From Acidimicrobiia bacterium (GTDB lineage: Bacteria > Actinomycetota > Acidimicrobiia > Acidimicrobiales > Bin134), in the NCBI GenBank assembly GCA_022822905.1, contig JAJDYE010000017.1, positions 153,260-217,259 on the forward strand: DNA of 64,000 nucleotides, given 5' to 3'. Position 1 is the stretch's first letter. Each line of letters begins with the position of its first letter. The translations under genes and the position numbers were made by a program. Of this stretch, positions 37,988 through 46,304 are shown piece after piece. The notes under the pieces are model-generated. The model saw nothing but the letters and a program-made list of their open reading frames with translations, ran no database searches and was not told where the DNA came from.

Positions 37988-38188
37988 CTAGACGGTTTCG
38001 AATTCCAGCGCCGAGAGGTTCAATTCGGCTGATCGCATTGAGAGGCGGAGCATTTCAACGCCAACGACTTCTTGGGCCTCGTTGAAGTCCAACACAACTC
38101 CGGGAACTACCTCCACCGATTCGATGATGGCCGAGTCGTCCAAGCGGAGGTGCAGAGCATCAGCTTCCTTATCCACCTGAAGTCTCAT
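37988..38188 (-). CDS. DUF2283 domain protein
   Basis: 66-residue protein covering one DUF2283 domain: MRLQVDKEADALHLRLDDSA at the start and VEVVPGVVLDFNEAQEVVGV in the middle, ending in MLRLSMRSAELNLSALEFETV. The start ATG at 38188 overlaps the stop of the upstream DUF4258 gene as ATGA, so a longer start is not needed. Function unknown; the small coupled pair looks like a toxin-antitoxin module with this as the candidate antitoxin. Confidence 0.8.
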   Translation of the reverse strand: MRLQVDKEADALHLRLDDSAIIESVEVVPGVVLDFNEAQEVVGVEMLRLSMRSAELNLSALEFETV

Positions 38189-38436
38189 AGCTTGCCTCGC
38201 ATAGAGCGATCGAAGAACGTGCTCACTACACGCCAAGGATTTGTGCCCGTGTTCACAGCCACGCGTAGAACTCTACCATCGCATTCGGGCACTCGAATAT
38301 AGAACCGTTCCACGGTCTCATCGTGTGGGTCACGCATCCGCCGCTCCGGTTCCGCCACCGCTCGCTCCACCCACTCAGAGGAAATACCCCGCTCCTCCAT
38401 GACGTGTCGCGCATGCAAGGTGTAGGTCAAGACCAT
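38185..38436 (-). CDS. DUF4258 domain protein (candidate toxin partner)
   Basis: 83-residue protein with the DUF4258 pattern: YTLHARHVMEERGISSEWVE at the start, then a central FYIRVPECDGRVLRVAVNTG and TNPWRVVSTFFDRSM near the end. The fold is thought to be RelE/BrnT-like. It is translationally coupled to the DUF2283 gene that follows it. No RNase activity can be claimed from sequence. Confidence 0.78.
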   Translation of the reverse strand: MVLTYTLHARHVMEERGISSEWVERAVAEPERRMRDPHDETVERFYIRVPECDGRVLRVAVNTGTNPWRVVSTFFDRSMRGKL

Positions 38437-38461
38437 CGAACGCTGTCAATCCTCTAGATGG

Positions 38462-39217
38462 CTAGCGCAGGTAGGCGTCGCCGCCGTCGATGTTGACGGT
38501 GGTACCGGTCATGTAGCTGGCGGTGTCGCTGCACAGGAAGGCGACTACTCGGCCTATGTCGATCTCGGCGTCGCCAACTCGTTTCAGAGCGAATCGCTCT
38601 TGGAGGGCGGCGAAACCCTCGGGGTTGAATCCCCTCCAATCCTCCATGGCGGGCGACATGGCCACCGGCATCAGGGTGATGGCCCGGATGCCGTCAGCCC
38701 CCCACTCCATGGCCGCGGCCCGGGTGATCGATTGGATGGCCGACTTCACCCCGGCGTACACCCCCATGCCGCTGGGGTCGGTCTTGAGGCTCGACCCCGA
38801 CCCCTGATTGATGATCACGCCGCCGTCCTTAAGATAGGGATGGCACAGCCGCATGAAGCGGATGGAGGCCAGCGCGCCCGAGGTCCACGCCGCCATGCAG
38901 GCCTCGTCGCTCACTTCCAGCAAGTGCCCGTGGGGCACCTGCTGGGCATTGTTCACCAGGATGTCGACGGTCCCGAAGTGCTCTACGGTGCGGTCAACAC
39001 AAGCTTGAATATCGTCTAGCTCGTTCACGTCGCACACCAGCGCCAGCGCGGAGCCGCCCCGATCGGCGATCTCAGCCGCCACCGCCTGCACCTTGGATTC
39101 GGTACGAGCGGCCACAGTGACCCCGGCCCCCTCAGCGGCCAGCGCCAAGGCGATCCCCCGGCCCACTCCCTGGCCCCCGCCGGTAACGATGGCCGTCTTC
39201 CCGTCAAGCATTCCCAT
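38462..39217 (-). CDS. Short-chain dehydrogenase/reductase
   Basis: Classical SDR (251 aa from ATG 39217). NAD(P) motif TGGGQGVGRG, NNA in DILVNNAQQVPH, catalytic YAGVK in GMGVYAGVKSAIQ, and the C-terminal SDTASYMTGTTVNIDGG. A TAGTGT box eight bases upstream of this ATG fits a near-leaderless start; GTG 39229 is an alternative. Substrate unknown. Confidence 0.87.
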   Translation of the reverse strand: MGMLDGKTAIVTGGGQGVGRGIALALAAEGAGVTVAARTESKVQAVAAEIADRGGSALALVCDVNELDDIQACVDRTVEHFGTVDILVNNAQQVPHGHLLEVSDEACMAAWTSGALASIRFMRLCHPYLKDGGVIINQGSGSSLKTDPSGMGVYAGVKSAIQSITRAAAMEWGADGIRAITLMPVAMSPAMEDWRGFNPEGFAALQERFALKRVGDAEIDIGRVVAFLCSDTASYMTGTTVNIDGGDAYLR

Positions 39218-39271
39218 GGCGTCGAACACTATCCCGGCGGGCTTGGCATTCCACGGGCAACCGGCAATGAG

Positions 39272-39362
39272 CGGAGAGGGTGGGATTCGAACCCACGAAC
39301 CACCTTGCGGCAGTTACTTCCTTAGCAGGGAAGCGCCTTCAACCGGACTCGGCCACCTCTCC
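39272..39362 (-). tRNA. tRNA-Ser (GCU)
   Basis: Reads on the minus strand from GGAGAGGTGGCCGAG to the paired CCTCTCC plus discriminator G. It has a long variable arm (type II), the T-arm GGTTCGAATCC, and anticodon loop CTGCTAA, anticodon GCT for AGC/AGT codons. The 3' CCA is not encoded. Confidence 0.95.
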
Positions 39363-39455
39363 AGGCCCTCCCACCCTAGCGAATCGCTCCCGCCCCGGCC
39401 TCATGGATTGCCCAGCCACGCGCCTACCATCCGAGACCATGGGAGATCGTGAACG

Positions 39456-40100
39456 ATGACCCCGTTCGACACCAGCACCACCGATCGGCTGCTGTCTACC
39501 ACTCGGTCGGTGCGGCGTCGGTTGGACTTCGATCGGCCGGTGGATCCCGATGTCTTGCGTGATTGCGTGAGGCTGGCCGCTTATGCCCCCAATGCCTCCA
39601 ACGCCCAGGACTGGCGTTGGGTGATCGTGACCGATCCCGAGCCTCGAGCCGCCATCGCCGACCACTACCGGGCGGGCATCGTCCCGCCCATGCAGGAGCT
39701 GCTCGACCGCCGCCGGGCCGACGGGGACGCCGCTGGCGTCCGCCACTCTAAGGCCGTGCTGCATCTAGCCGAGCGGTTCCATGAGGTGCCCGCCCTGGTC
39801 ATCCCCTGCATCCGGGGCCAGCTCGACCCCGATCTCGATCTTGCCTGGACCGCCAGCTTGTTCGGATCGATCCTGCCCTCAGTGTGGAGTTTCCAGCTCG
39901 CCCTGCACAGCCGGGGCCTGGCCTCCACCTTCACCACCGCCCACTTGCTCGCCGCTGGCGAGATCGCTGCCCTGCTCGACATCCCCGACGACTATCTCCA
40001 GACCTGCCTCATCCCCGTGGCCCACCTTCAGGGCGACGACCTCAAGCCTCCCGCCCGCAGAGACCCCGACGAGATCATCGCCTGGAATACCTGGGCGTAA
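39456..40100 (+). CDS. Nitroreductase-family FMN oxidoreductase
   Basis: 214-residue nitroreductase-fold protein. The N-terminal SVRRRLDFDRPVDPDVLRDC and AAYAPNASNAQDWRWVIVTD bind FMN in this family, and SLFGSILPSVWSFQLALHSRG with FTTAHL follows. The C-terminus IPVAHLQGDDLKPPARRDPDEII is typical. The ATG at 39456 overlaps the stop of a six-codon leader frame (39439-39459). Physiological substrate unknown. Confidence 0.88.
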   Translation: MTPFDTSTTDRLLSTTRSVRRRLDFDRPVDPDVLRDCVRLAAYAPNASNAQDWRWVIVTDPEPRAAIADHYRAGIVPPMQELLDRRRADGDAAGVRHSKAVLHLAERFHEVPALVIPCIRGQLDPDLDLAWTASLFGSILPSVWSFQLALHSRGLASTFTTAHLLAAGEIAALLDIPDDYLQTCLIPVAHLQGDDLKPPARRDPDEIIAWNTWA

Positions 40101-40143
40101 TCCACCTCCTCAGCACCGCTGGCCCACCACTATCCTCCCCCTC

Positions 40144-40230
40144 GGAGGGATGGCAGAGCGGACGATTGCAGCGGCCTTGAAAGCCGTAGGGCCTTCCGGG
40201 GTCCCGGGGGTTCGAATCCCCCTCCCTCCG
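40144..40230 (+). tRNA. tRNA-Ser (UGA)
   Basis: GGAGGGATGGCAGAGC start, type II variable arm, T-arm GGTTCGAATCC, acceptor partner TCCCTCC with discriminator G at 40230. Anticodon stem-loop GGCCTTGAAAGCC carries anticodon TGA. CCA is not encoded. It overlaps a spurious extension of the nitroreductase in another frame. Confidence 0.95.
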
Positions 40231-40353
40231 CAAAAGCGACTCGCGAGGCCTGACCCCGTCTGATCGCGGCCTTGGCGTTTGCCAGGGTAATGACCAAAGA
40301 CCCTCCCGAGGCGGGGCCGCGCCTGTTCGCACGGCTTGCACTTGGAGTTTTCT

Positions 40354-40381
40354 GCATCCAAATCCGGGGTTAGATCCGTAT
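40354..40381 (+). promoter_or_regulatory. SigK-type promoter of the FAS1 lipoprotein gene
   Basis: GCATCC (40354-40359), 16-base spacer, CCGTAT (40376-40381). This closely matches the mycobacterial SigK promoter form CCATCC-N16/17-CCGAAT as recalled. It is 33 bases before the FAS1 ATG, and the ECF sigma gene follows immediately downstream. Confidence 0.55.
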
Positions 40382-40414
40382 TAGGTAGTGAAGCCCAACA
40401 AACGGAGGATCGTC

Positions 40415-40993
40415 ATGTCTAGAAAATTGTTGTCACTGCTGGCAGCCTTGCTGGCGCTGTCGCTCGTCGCGGCGGCGTGCGGAAATGACGACGATGCAGA
40501 ATCTCCCGCTACTTCGCAGCCCGCCCCCGCGGAGGAGGCCGAGCCCGCGGAGGAGGTGGCGGTGCCGGGGACGGTTGTGGAGGTGGCTGTGGAGTCGGGT
40601 GCGTTCCCGACGCTGGTGGCCGCGGTGCAGGCCGCCGGGCTGGTGGAGACTTTGAGCGGGCCGGGCCCGTTCACGGTGTTCGCCCCCACCGAGGAGGCGT
40701 TCGCCGCCGCTTTGGCCTCTTTGGGCATGACCGCTGAGGATCTGCTGGGCGATGTGGAGCTGTTGACCGCGGTGTTGACCTACCACGTGCTGCCCACCGC
40801 CGCGCCCGCCGAGGTGGTCGTCGGCCTCGACGGCCAAAGCGTCGCCACCGTAGCCGGCGCCGAGGTGCAGATCACCGTCGACGGCGGAACGGTGATGGTC
40901 AACGAAGCCACCGTGGTGACCGCCGACATCGAAGCCTCCAACGGCGTCATCCACGTCATCGACACCGTCCTGCTGCCACCGGCGTCAGAGTAG
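40415..40993 (+). CDS. FAS1 (fasciclin) domain lipoprotein, MPT83-like
   Basis: 192-residue secreted lipoprotein. Signal [18 protein letters not shown] has a lipobox (VAAAC, Cys near residue 22), then an acidic Pro/Glu linker. One FAS1 domain (about residues 50-190) shows [34 protein letters not shown], the YHVLPTA box and [12 protein letters not shown]. The ATG at 40415 follows CGGAGG. It resembles MPT70/MPT83 of mycobacteria, whose genes are SigK-controlled; the sigma and anti-sigma genes follow here. Codon use shifts from G-ending in the first half to C-ending in the second. Confidence 0.9.
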   Translation: MSRKLLSLLAALLALSLVAAACGNDDDAESPATSQPAPAEEAEPAEEVAVPGTVVEVAVESGAFPTLVAAVQAAGLVETLSGPGPFTVFAPTEEAFAAALASLGMTAEDLLGDVELLTAVLTYHVLPTAAPAEVVVGLDGQSVATVAGAEVQITVDGGTVMVNEATVVTADIEASNGVIHVIDTVLLPPASE

Positions 40994-41120
40994 GACATTG
41001 GTCCCGGCGGGCGGATTGCCGTCCCCCTCAGGCATCCGCCCGCCGCAGCCCCTCGCGCCAAACTGGTTGTGCCGATTCTCAGACCAAAGCTCATTGGTGC
41101 CGCGTTGCTACGGTTCTGTT

Positions 41121-41666
41121 GTGGGCAGTTCTCTGGGCCTAGGTGTTGAAGGCGTGGAGTCAGCATTCGCCGAGGGAGCAGAGCGGGCGCTCGAGGACGC
41201 CTATTTGTTGCACGGCGGCCTCATCTACACGTTCTGCCGCCGGACTGTGGGGGAGTCTGTGGCCGAGGACATCACCCAGGAGGTCTTCATCAGGGCGTAT
41301 CGGAACCGGGAGCAGTTCAAACCCGAGAGGGGCACCCTCGCCGGCTGGCTGATGGCCATCGCCAAGAACCGGGTCGTCGACCATTTCCGCGCCGAGCAGC
41401 GACACAAGTCCAGCCGAGGCGAACACGGCCGCATCGAGGCGGCCGAAGAGCATGAGATCGAGCGGGCCGGCGAGAGGCTGATGATCGCCGAGGCGCTCCG
41501 CCGGCTGCCTGAACGGACGCAAAAGGTGATCGCGCTGCGCTATTTCGACGACCTCACCCACCACCAGATAGCCGACCGGCTCAAAATGCCGCTCGGCACA
41601 GTCAAAAGCGATCTGCGCCGGGGTTTGGAGCAGATCCGACGCCAACTGGAGTCGGCTCATGAGTGA
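41121..41666 (+). CDS. ECF sigma factor, SigK-like
   Basis: 181-residue ECF sigma factor with region 2 (VAEDITQEVFIRAYRNREQF, then LAGWLMAIAKNRVVDHFRAE) and region 4 (ALRRLPERTQKVIALRYFDD, LTHHQIADRLKMPLGTVKSD). The GTG at 41121 is the best start near the region 2 boundary. It overlaps the anti-sigma gene by eight bases. Assignment to the SigK/RskA group rests on the RskA-like partner and the FAS1 neighbour. Confidence 0.88.
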   Translation: MGSSLGLGVEGVESAFAEGAERALEDAYLLHGGLIYTFCRRTVGESVAEDITQEVFIRAYRNREQFKPERGTLAGWLMAIAKNRVVDHFRAEQRHKSSRGEHGRIEAAEEHEIERAGERLMIAEALRRLPERTQKVIALRYFDDLTHHQIADRLKMPLGTVKSDLRRGLEQIRRQLESAHE

Positions 41667-42303
41667 CGAACGCAGACGATGGGACGACTCTGAGATCGAG
41701 GCGGCGCTGAGGGACCTGGGTGCCGACGACACCGAGATGCTGGAGCCGCCCCAAAGCGTGTGGGACGGTATCCAGACCGCGGTGCGCGACCCCCAACAGC
41801 ATCCGGGACCGAGTGCCGCCTTTGCGGCTCGGCGCCGCAAACGGCGCCAGATCACCCTCGCGGCCGCGGCCGCGGTGATCCTGCTGGCGGCGGCCGTCGC
41901 GTTGACAACCCTCGGCGGGGACGACCCCGGCCGGGTCGTCGCGACCGCCGAGCTCGGCCATGATCCCGAGAGTTTCGACCCGCTCGGCGCGCAGGCCCAC
42001 GGCCGCGCCGAACTGATTGAGCGGGACGGCGGGCACACCATCGAGATCTCCGGCGCCTCCCTGGTGGAGCCGGGGGCCGGCGCCGACCTCGAGGTGTGGC
42101 TGATAAGGCCAGACGACCAGGGCGGGATCGCCGACCTCGTCTCGATCGGACTGATCGACCCCGACGACCCTGCCAGCCTCGACGTGCCGTCTGGCTACGA
42201 CCCGCTCGTCTACAACATCGTCGACATCAGCATCGAGCCACGCGACGGCGACTCCGCCCACTCAGGGCGGACGATACTGCGCGGCCCTCTCCACCAAGCC
42301 TAA
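41659..42303 (+). CDS. RskA-like anti-sigma factor
   Basis: 214-residue single-pass membrane protein. The cytoplasmic N-terminus (about 65 residues) has RWDDSEIEAALRDLGADDTE and SVWDGIQ; the transmembrane segment is LAAAAAVILLAAAVALTTL near residue 72. The external part matches the RskA C-terminal domain: LEVWLIRPDDQGGIADLVSI and NIVDISIEPRDGDSAHSGR. No zinc HxxxCxxC motif is seen, as in RskA. Overlap with the sigma gene shows coupled production. Release probably needs stepwise proteolysis, by analogy. Confidence 0.82.
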   Translation: MSDERRRWDDSEIEAALRDLGADDTEMLEPPQSVWDGIQTAVRDPQQHPGPSAAFAARRRKRRQITLAAAAAVILLAAAVALTTLGGDDPGRVVATAELGHDPESFDPLGAQAHGRAELIERDGGHTIEISGASLVEPGAGADLEVWLIRPDDQGGIADLVSIGLIDPDDPASLDVPSGYDPLVYNIVDISIEPRDGDSAHSGRTILRGPLHQA

Positions 42304-42490
42304 ACCCGGGCGCCCGTCGAACACCGCGAGATGCGCGACCACCGCTCAGTGCAGGTACCGCCGCACGCTGCCGCCACCGGCTTCCCGTCTCATTGCCGCA
42401 AAACGCCGTTCGAGCGGCATGCGCAGCCGAGCGGGGCGGATGCAGCGCCATCTGAAGCCGCGCTCTGTCTGTGCGGGCGGGGGTGAGCCG

Positions 42491-44734
42491 ATGCTCGGCG
42501 CGATAGCGGGCTTCGTCAGCAGCCGCAGGGGCAAGTGGGTAACGCTTGTGCTTTGGATCGCTGCTGCGGCGGCCTTGATCTCGCAGCTGCCGCAACTCGC
42601 CGATGTATCCGAGAACGACCGGGCTCTGTTCTTGCCGGCCGATGCCGAGTCGACCCGGGCAGTAGAGTTCCGCCAAGAGCGCTTCCCGGCGTCGGGCACG
42701 CCGGTTCTGGTCGTGGTGCGCGAGGAGGCCGGACTCAGCGCGCGGACCTGGGCTGGCGTCGAAGGGCTGGAGGCGTGGCTCAACGGGCCTTCGGGGCCAG
42801 ACGCCGTCCAGCAGGTCCGCGCCCCCTCACAGGGGCAAGCCGCCGGATCAGAGTTGGTTTCCTCGGATCGGTCCACCCTGTATTTGTTCGTCGACCTCGC
42901 AGGCGAGCCCGCCGAGACAAAGTTCGCCGAGCACGTCGCCTCCATCAGAGATCGCGCCGCGAATCTCGAGCTGCCCGATGTCGAAGTGGCGGTGGGAGGA
43001 TCGGGCGGGCTCACCGTCGATTTGGTGGGAGTGTTCGACAACATCAACTCGCTGCTTCTGGTCGTCACCGTGAGTTTGGTGCTGGTGCTTTTGATATTGA
43101 TCTACCGCTCGCCGGTGGTCGCGCTAATACCGCTTGCGTCGGTGGGCCTGGTGTTCGCTCTGGCGGGGGCGGTGGGCGCAGCCGCAGCGCAGCAGTTCGG
43201 CCTGCCCCTGTCGGAGCAGACCACCGGGATCATGACCGTGGTCTTGTTCGGCACCGGCACCGACTACGTGCTGTTCGTGTCGGCTCGCTACCGCGAGGAG
43301 CTCGCCCGCAACGCCGACAAGCACGAGGCGATGCGCCGCACCCTGCGCGGCGTCGGCGGCGCCGTCGCCTCCGCAGGGATAACGATTCTGATCGCTTCGG
43401 CCGCGTTGGGGCTGGCCACGCTGCGCTCCTACCAATCGCTCGGCCCCGTCATCGCCATCGCAGTCGCGTTGATGATGCTCGCCGCGCTAACGCTGGTGCC
43501 CGCGGTGCTGACCATCATGGGCCGCAGGGCGTACTGGCCCAAACAGCCCCGCTTCGACCCGGCCGCAGCCTCTCCGCAACACTCGGGAGACTGGCAGCGC
43601 AGTGCCTATGGGCGCGTCGGCAAGGTCGTGCTGAGGCGACCCCGGGCCGCCCTCGCAGTGACTACCGCAGCGGTGGCGCTTTTGGTGTTGGGCCTGGTGA
43701 AATACCAGGCGAACTACGACCAGCTAGCCAGTCTCCCCGAAAACACCGAGTCGGTCCGCAGCTTCGAGCTGCTGCGGGAGGGGTTCCCCCCCGGGGAGCT
43801 GTCGCCCACCAACCTGTACGTGGATCTGCCCGAGGGACGACAGGCACTAGAAGCCGAAACGCTCGAACAGCTGGACCGGCTCACGGTGGCCGTCGCCCGC
43901 CACCCCGGAGTTGCTGGCGCAGCAGGCCCCTCGCGGCCCTCGGGCACAAGCGCCCCTCCCAGCGGAAGACCCAGCGACGCAGACCGGTTCGTGTCCCCCG
44001 ACGGCGCAGCCGCCCGCATAGACGTCGTGTTGGACCAGAACCCCTTCTCCGAAGAAGCGCTCGACCTCATACCCGAACTGCGCGAGACGGCACGAGGCGA
44101 AGCTGCTGCGGCCGGACTCGACCCGGCCGCAGTGCTCGTCGGCGGGGACACCGCCGAGGCCGCCGATACCCGCTCGGCGGGCAACAGAGACAACTGGGTC
44201 GTGCTGCCTCTGATCCTGCTGGCCATCGGCGCAGTGCTCGCCATTTTGCTGCGCTCGATAATCGCCCCGCTGTATCTCATAGCGACCATCGCTTTCACCT
44301 ACTTCGCCACCCTCGGACTCGCCGTGCTGGTCTTCCTCGCGCTCTTCGACCACGCAGGAATCGGACCGTCGATGCCGTTCTTCTTGTTCGTGTTCCTCAA
44401 CGCGCTGAGCGTTGACTACAACATCTATCTGATGTCGCGCATCCGCGAGGAGGCGCGCTCAGCGCCGCTCAAAGAAGCCGCCGGACGCGCCCTCGCCCGT
44501 ACTGGCCCGGTCATCACCTCAGCCGGCCTCATCTTGGCCGGCACATTCTCCGCGCTCATGGCGCTGCCCCTCGAAGAACTCGTGCAACTCGGGTTCGCCG
44601 TAGCCGCCGGAGTGCTGATCGACACATTCATCACCCGCACACTCATAGTCCCCGCCCTCGTAGCAGTGGTCGGCCGCTGGAGCTGGTGGCCGTCCCGCCT
44701 GGCCCACACCCCGAACCCACCGGCCGGCCAATGA
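42491..44734 (+). CDS. MmpL/RND-family membrane transporter
   Basis: 747-residue export protein with two repeats, each an extracytoplasmic domain followed by about five helices. The proton-relay motifs are FGTGTDYVLFVSARYRE near residue 255 and LNALSVDYNIYLMSRIREEA near residue 638, both with the Asp-Tyr of MmpL proteins. First helix VTLVLWIAAAAALIS is near residue 18. The ATG at 42491 has GGGGGTGAG upstream. Substrate unknown; family members export lipids, siderophores or drugs. Situated between the anti-sigma gene and the photolyase. Confidence 0.9.
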   Translation: MLGAIAGFVSSRRGKWVTLVLWIAAAAALISQLPQLADVSENDRALFLPADAESTRAVEFRQERFPASGTPVLVVVREEAGLSARTWAGVEGLEAWLNGPSGPDAVQQVRAPSQGQAAGSELVSSDRSTLYLFVDLAGEPAETKFAEHVASIRDRAANLELPDVEVAVGGSGGLTVDLVGVFDNINSLLLVVTVSLVLVLLILIYRSPVVALIPLASVGLVFALAGAVGAAAAQQFGLPLSEQTTGIMTVVLFGTGTDYVLFVSARYREELARNADKHEAMRRTLRGVGGAVASAGITILIASAALGLATLRSYQSLGPVIAIAVALMMLAALTLVPAVLTIMGRRAYWPKQPRFDPAAASPQHSGDWQRSAYGRVGKVVLRRPRAALAVTTAAVALLVLGLVKYQANYDQLASLPENTESVRSFELLREGFPPGELSPTNLYVDLPEGRQALEAETLEQLDRLTVAVARHPGVAGAAGPSRPSGTSAPPSGRPSDADRFVSPDGAAARIDVVLDQNPFSEEALDLIPELRETARGEAAAAGLDPAAVLVGGDTAEAADTRSAGNRDNWVVLPLILLAIGAVLAILLRSIIAPLYLIATIAFTYFATLGLAVLVFLALFDHAGIGPSMPFFLFVFLNALSVDYNIYLMSRIREEARSAPLKEAAGRALARTGPVITSAGLILAGTFSALMALPLEELVQLGFAVAAGVLIDTFITRTLIVPALVAVVGRWSWWPSRLAHTPNPPAGQ

Positions 44735-44782
44735 CACCTGGATCCCCGCCTTCGCTACCGGGCGGACACGGATAGCTTCGCC

Positions 44783-46249
44783 ATGGGAGGAGTCGCCGTT
44801 GCGTGGTTCCGGCGCGACCTGCGATTGGCCGACAACCCGGCGTGGGCCGCGGCGACCGGCTTCTCGTCCGCTGTGCCGGTTGCGGTGCTCGATCCGCGGC
44901 TGCTTGCCGCTGTCGGCCCCCACCGGCTGCGGGCATATCTCGGCGCGGTGGGGGCCCTGGATGAATCGCTCGGCAGCATAGGCGCCTCGCTGCGAGTGGC
45001 CGTCGGCGACCCCATAGACGCCATTCGACGCGTGGCCGCTGAAGTGGGCGCCTCGACGGTTTGCGTGAACTCCGACGTGACCCCACACTCCACGAGCCGA
45101 GACCAGCAGGTGGCCGATTCGCTCGATTGCCCCCTCGACGCCCACTGGGGAACGCTCGTACACCCGCCGGGCAGCGTGCTGACTCGCAACGGCACCCTCT
45201 CGCAGGTGTTCACACCGTTCTGGCGCCGCTGGCAGACGGTGCCGCTCGGGCCCCAAGCCCGAGACCGCCAATGCCCGTTCGGCTCATCAGACGTCGCCAT
45301 GACGCTGGGCGAAGCGCTGAACGAGCTGCGACGACTCGGCATCGACGCGCCGCCCATCTCGCCAACCGCCGGCCAGCGCCCCTCCGCTTGGGCGTGGTCC
45401 GAATCAGCAGCGGCAGCCCGGCTAGCCGAGTGGCTCGAGAAGGTAGACCGCTATGACGAGAAACGCAATGGTTTCGGCACGCCGGGCACGTCGGAGCTGA
45501 GCGCCGCCCTGCATCTGGGACTGCTGTCACCACGATCGATTGTGGCCGCCGTCGGCACCAGTACTCCGGGCCGCGAGGCGTTCGTGCGCCAGCTCGCCTG
45601 GCGCGACTGGTACGCCCACCTCGCATATCAGCACCCCGACATCGCGACCGCGGCCATCAAGGCTCCCTATGACCGGATAGCGTGGCGCAGCGGCCACGCC
45701 GCCAACCGCGACTTCGACGCATGGACCGCCGGTCAAACCGGCTACCCCATAGTGGACGCGGCCATGCGCCAACTCGCCGCCACCGGGTGGATCCACAACC
45801 GCCTGCGCATGGTGGCGGCATCGTTTTTGGTGAAAGACCTGCTCATCGACTGGCGGCGCGGCGAGCGCTGGTTCCGCCGACTGCTGGTAGACGGAGACAT
45901 CGCACAGAACGCAGGCAACTGGCAATGGGTAGCCGGCACAGGCCCCGACGCCGCCCCCTACTTCAGGATATTCAACCCCGTCGCGCAAAGCCGCCGACAC
46001 GACCCTGACGGCGACCACCTCCGCCAATGGGTCTCAGAGCTCGCCCACTTGCCGAACAACGCCATCCACGCCCCATGGGAGGCCCCACCCGCCCAACTCG
46101 CCGCCGCCGACGTGAAACTGGGAGAAAACTACCCCACCCCCATCACAGACCACGCCAAAGCACGCCAGCGAACCCTCGACGCATACCGAACCGCCCTCGA
46201 ACAGCCGCCACACGAAGAGCAACCGACGATACCGACAAGGTCCCGATAA
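44783..46249 (+). CDS. phr: Deoxyribodipyrimidine photolyase, class I
   Basis: Light-driven repair of UV pyrimidine dimers (488 aa). The N-terminal photolyase domain starts AVAWFRRDLRLADNPAWAAA. The FAD-binding part shows SELSAALHLGLLSPRSIVAA, RQLAWRDWYAHLAYQHP, TGYPIVDAAMRQLAATGWIH, NRLRMVAASFLVKDLLIDWR, and GNWQWVAGTGPDAAPYFRIFNP, with the electron-transfer Trp positions visible in these stretches. It follows the MmpL gene by 48 bases. The 3' end is rich in CCA/ACC codons, unlike its 5' half. ECF sigma control of photolyase genes is known elsewhere (RpoE-ChrR), so a link to the sigma factor is plausible. Confidence 0.93.
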   Translation: MGGVAVAWFRRDLRLADNPAWAAATGFSSAVPVAVLDPRLLAAVGPHRLRAYLGAVGALDESLGSIGASLRVAVGDPIDAIRRVAAEVGASTVCVNSDVTPHSTSRDQQVADSLDCPLDAHWGTLVHPPGSVLTRNGTLSQVFTPFWRRWQTVPLGPQARDRQCPFGSSDVAMTLGEALNELRRLGIDAPPISPTAGQRPSAWAWSESAAAARLAEWLEKVDRYDEKRNGFGTPGTSELSAALHLGLLSPRSIVAAVGTSTPGREAFVRQLAWRDWYAHLAYQHPDIATAAIKAPYDRIAWRSGHAANRDFDAWTAGQTGYPIVDAAMRQLAATGWIHNRLRMVAASFLVKDLLIDWRRGERWFRRLLVDGDIAQNAGNWQWVAGTGPDAAPYFRIFNPVAQSRRHDPDGDHLRQWVSELAHLPNNAIHAPWEAPPAQLAAADVKLGENYPTPITDHAKARQRTLDAYRTALEQPPHEEQPTIPTRSR

Positions 46250-46304
46250 CCCACCTCAGCGGGCATCGGTCGGGAGTCAACCGCATATTTCAGTCACACA
46301 ATGG

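Noticed and set aside
40231..40414. Search for a direct repeat of the tRNA-Ser 3' end or an integrase downstream of the tRNA
   Set aside because: None was found, so no integrated element can be claimed.
42535..44415. A 626-residue Arg-rich plus-strand open frame
   Set aside because: Frame-shifted shadow of the MmpL gene; Arg/Gly/Pro-rich composition is typical of the wrong frame in high-GC DNA.
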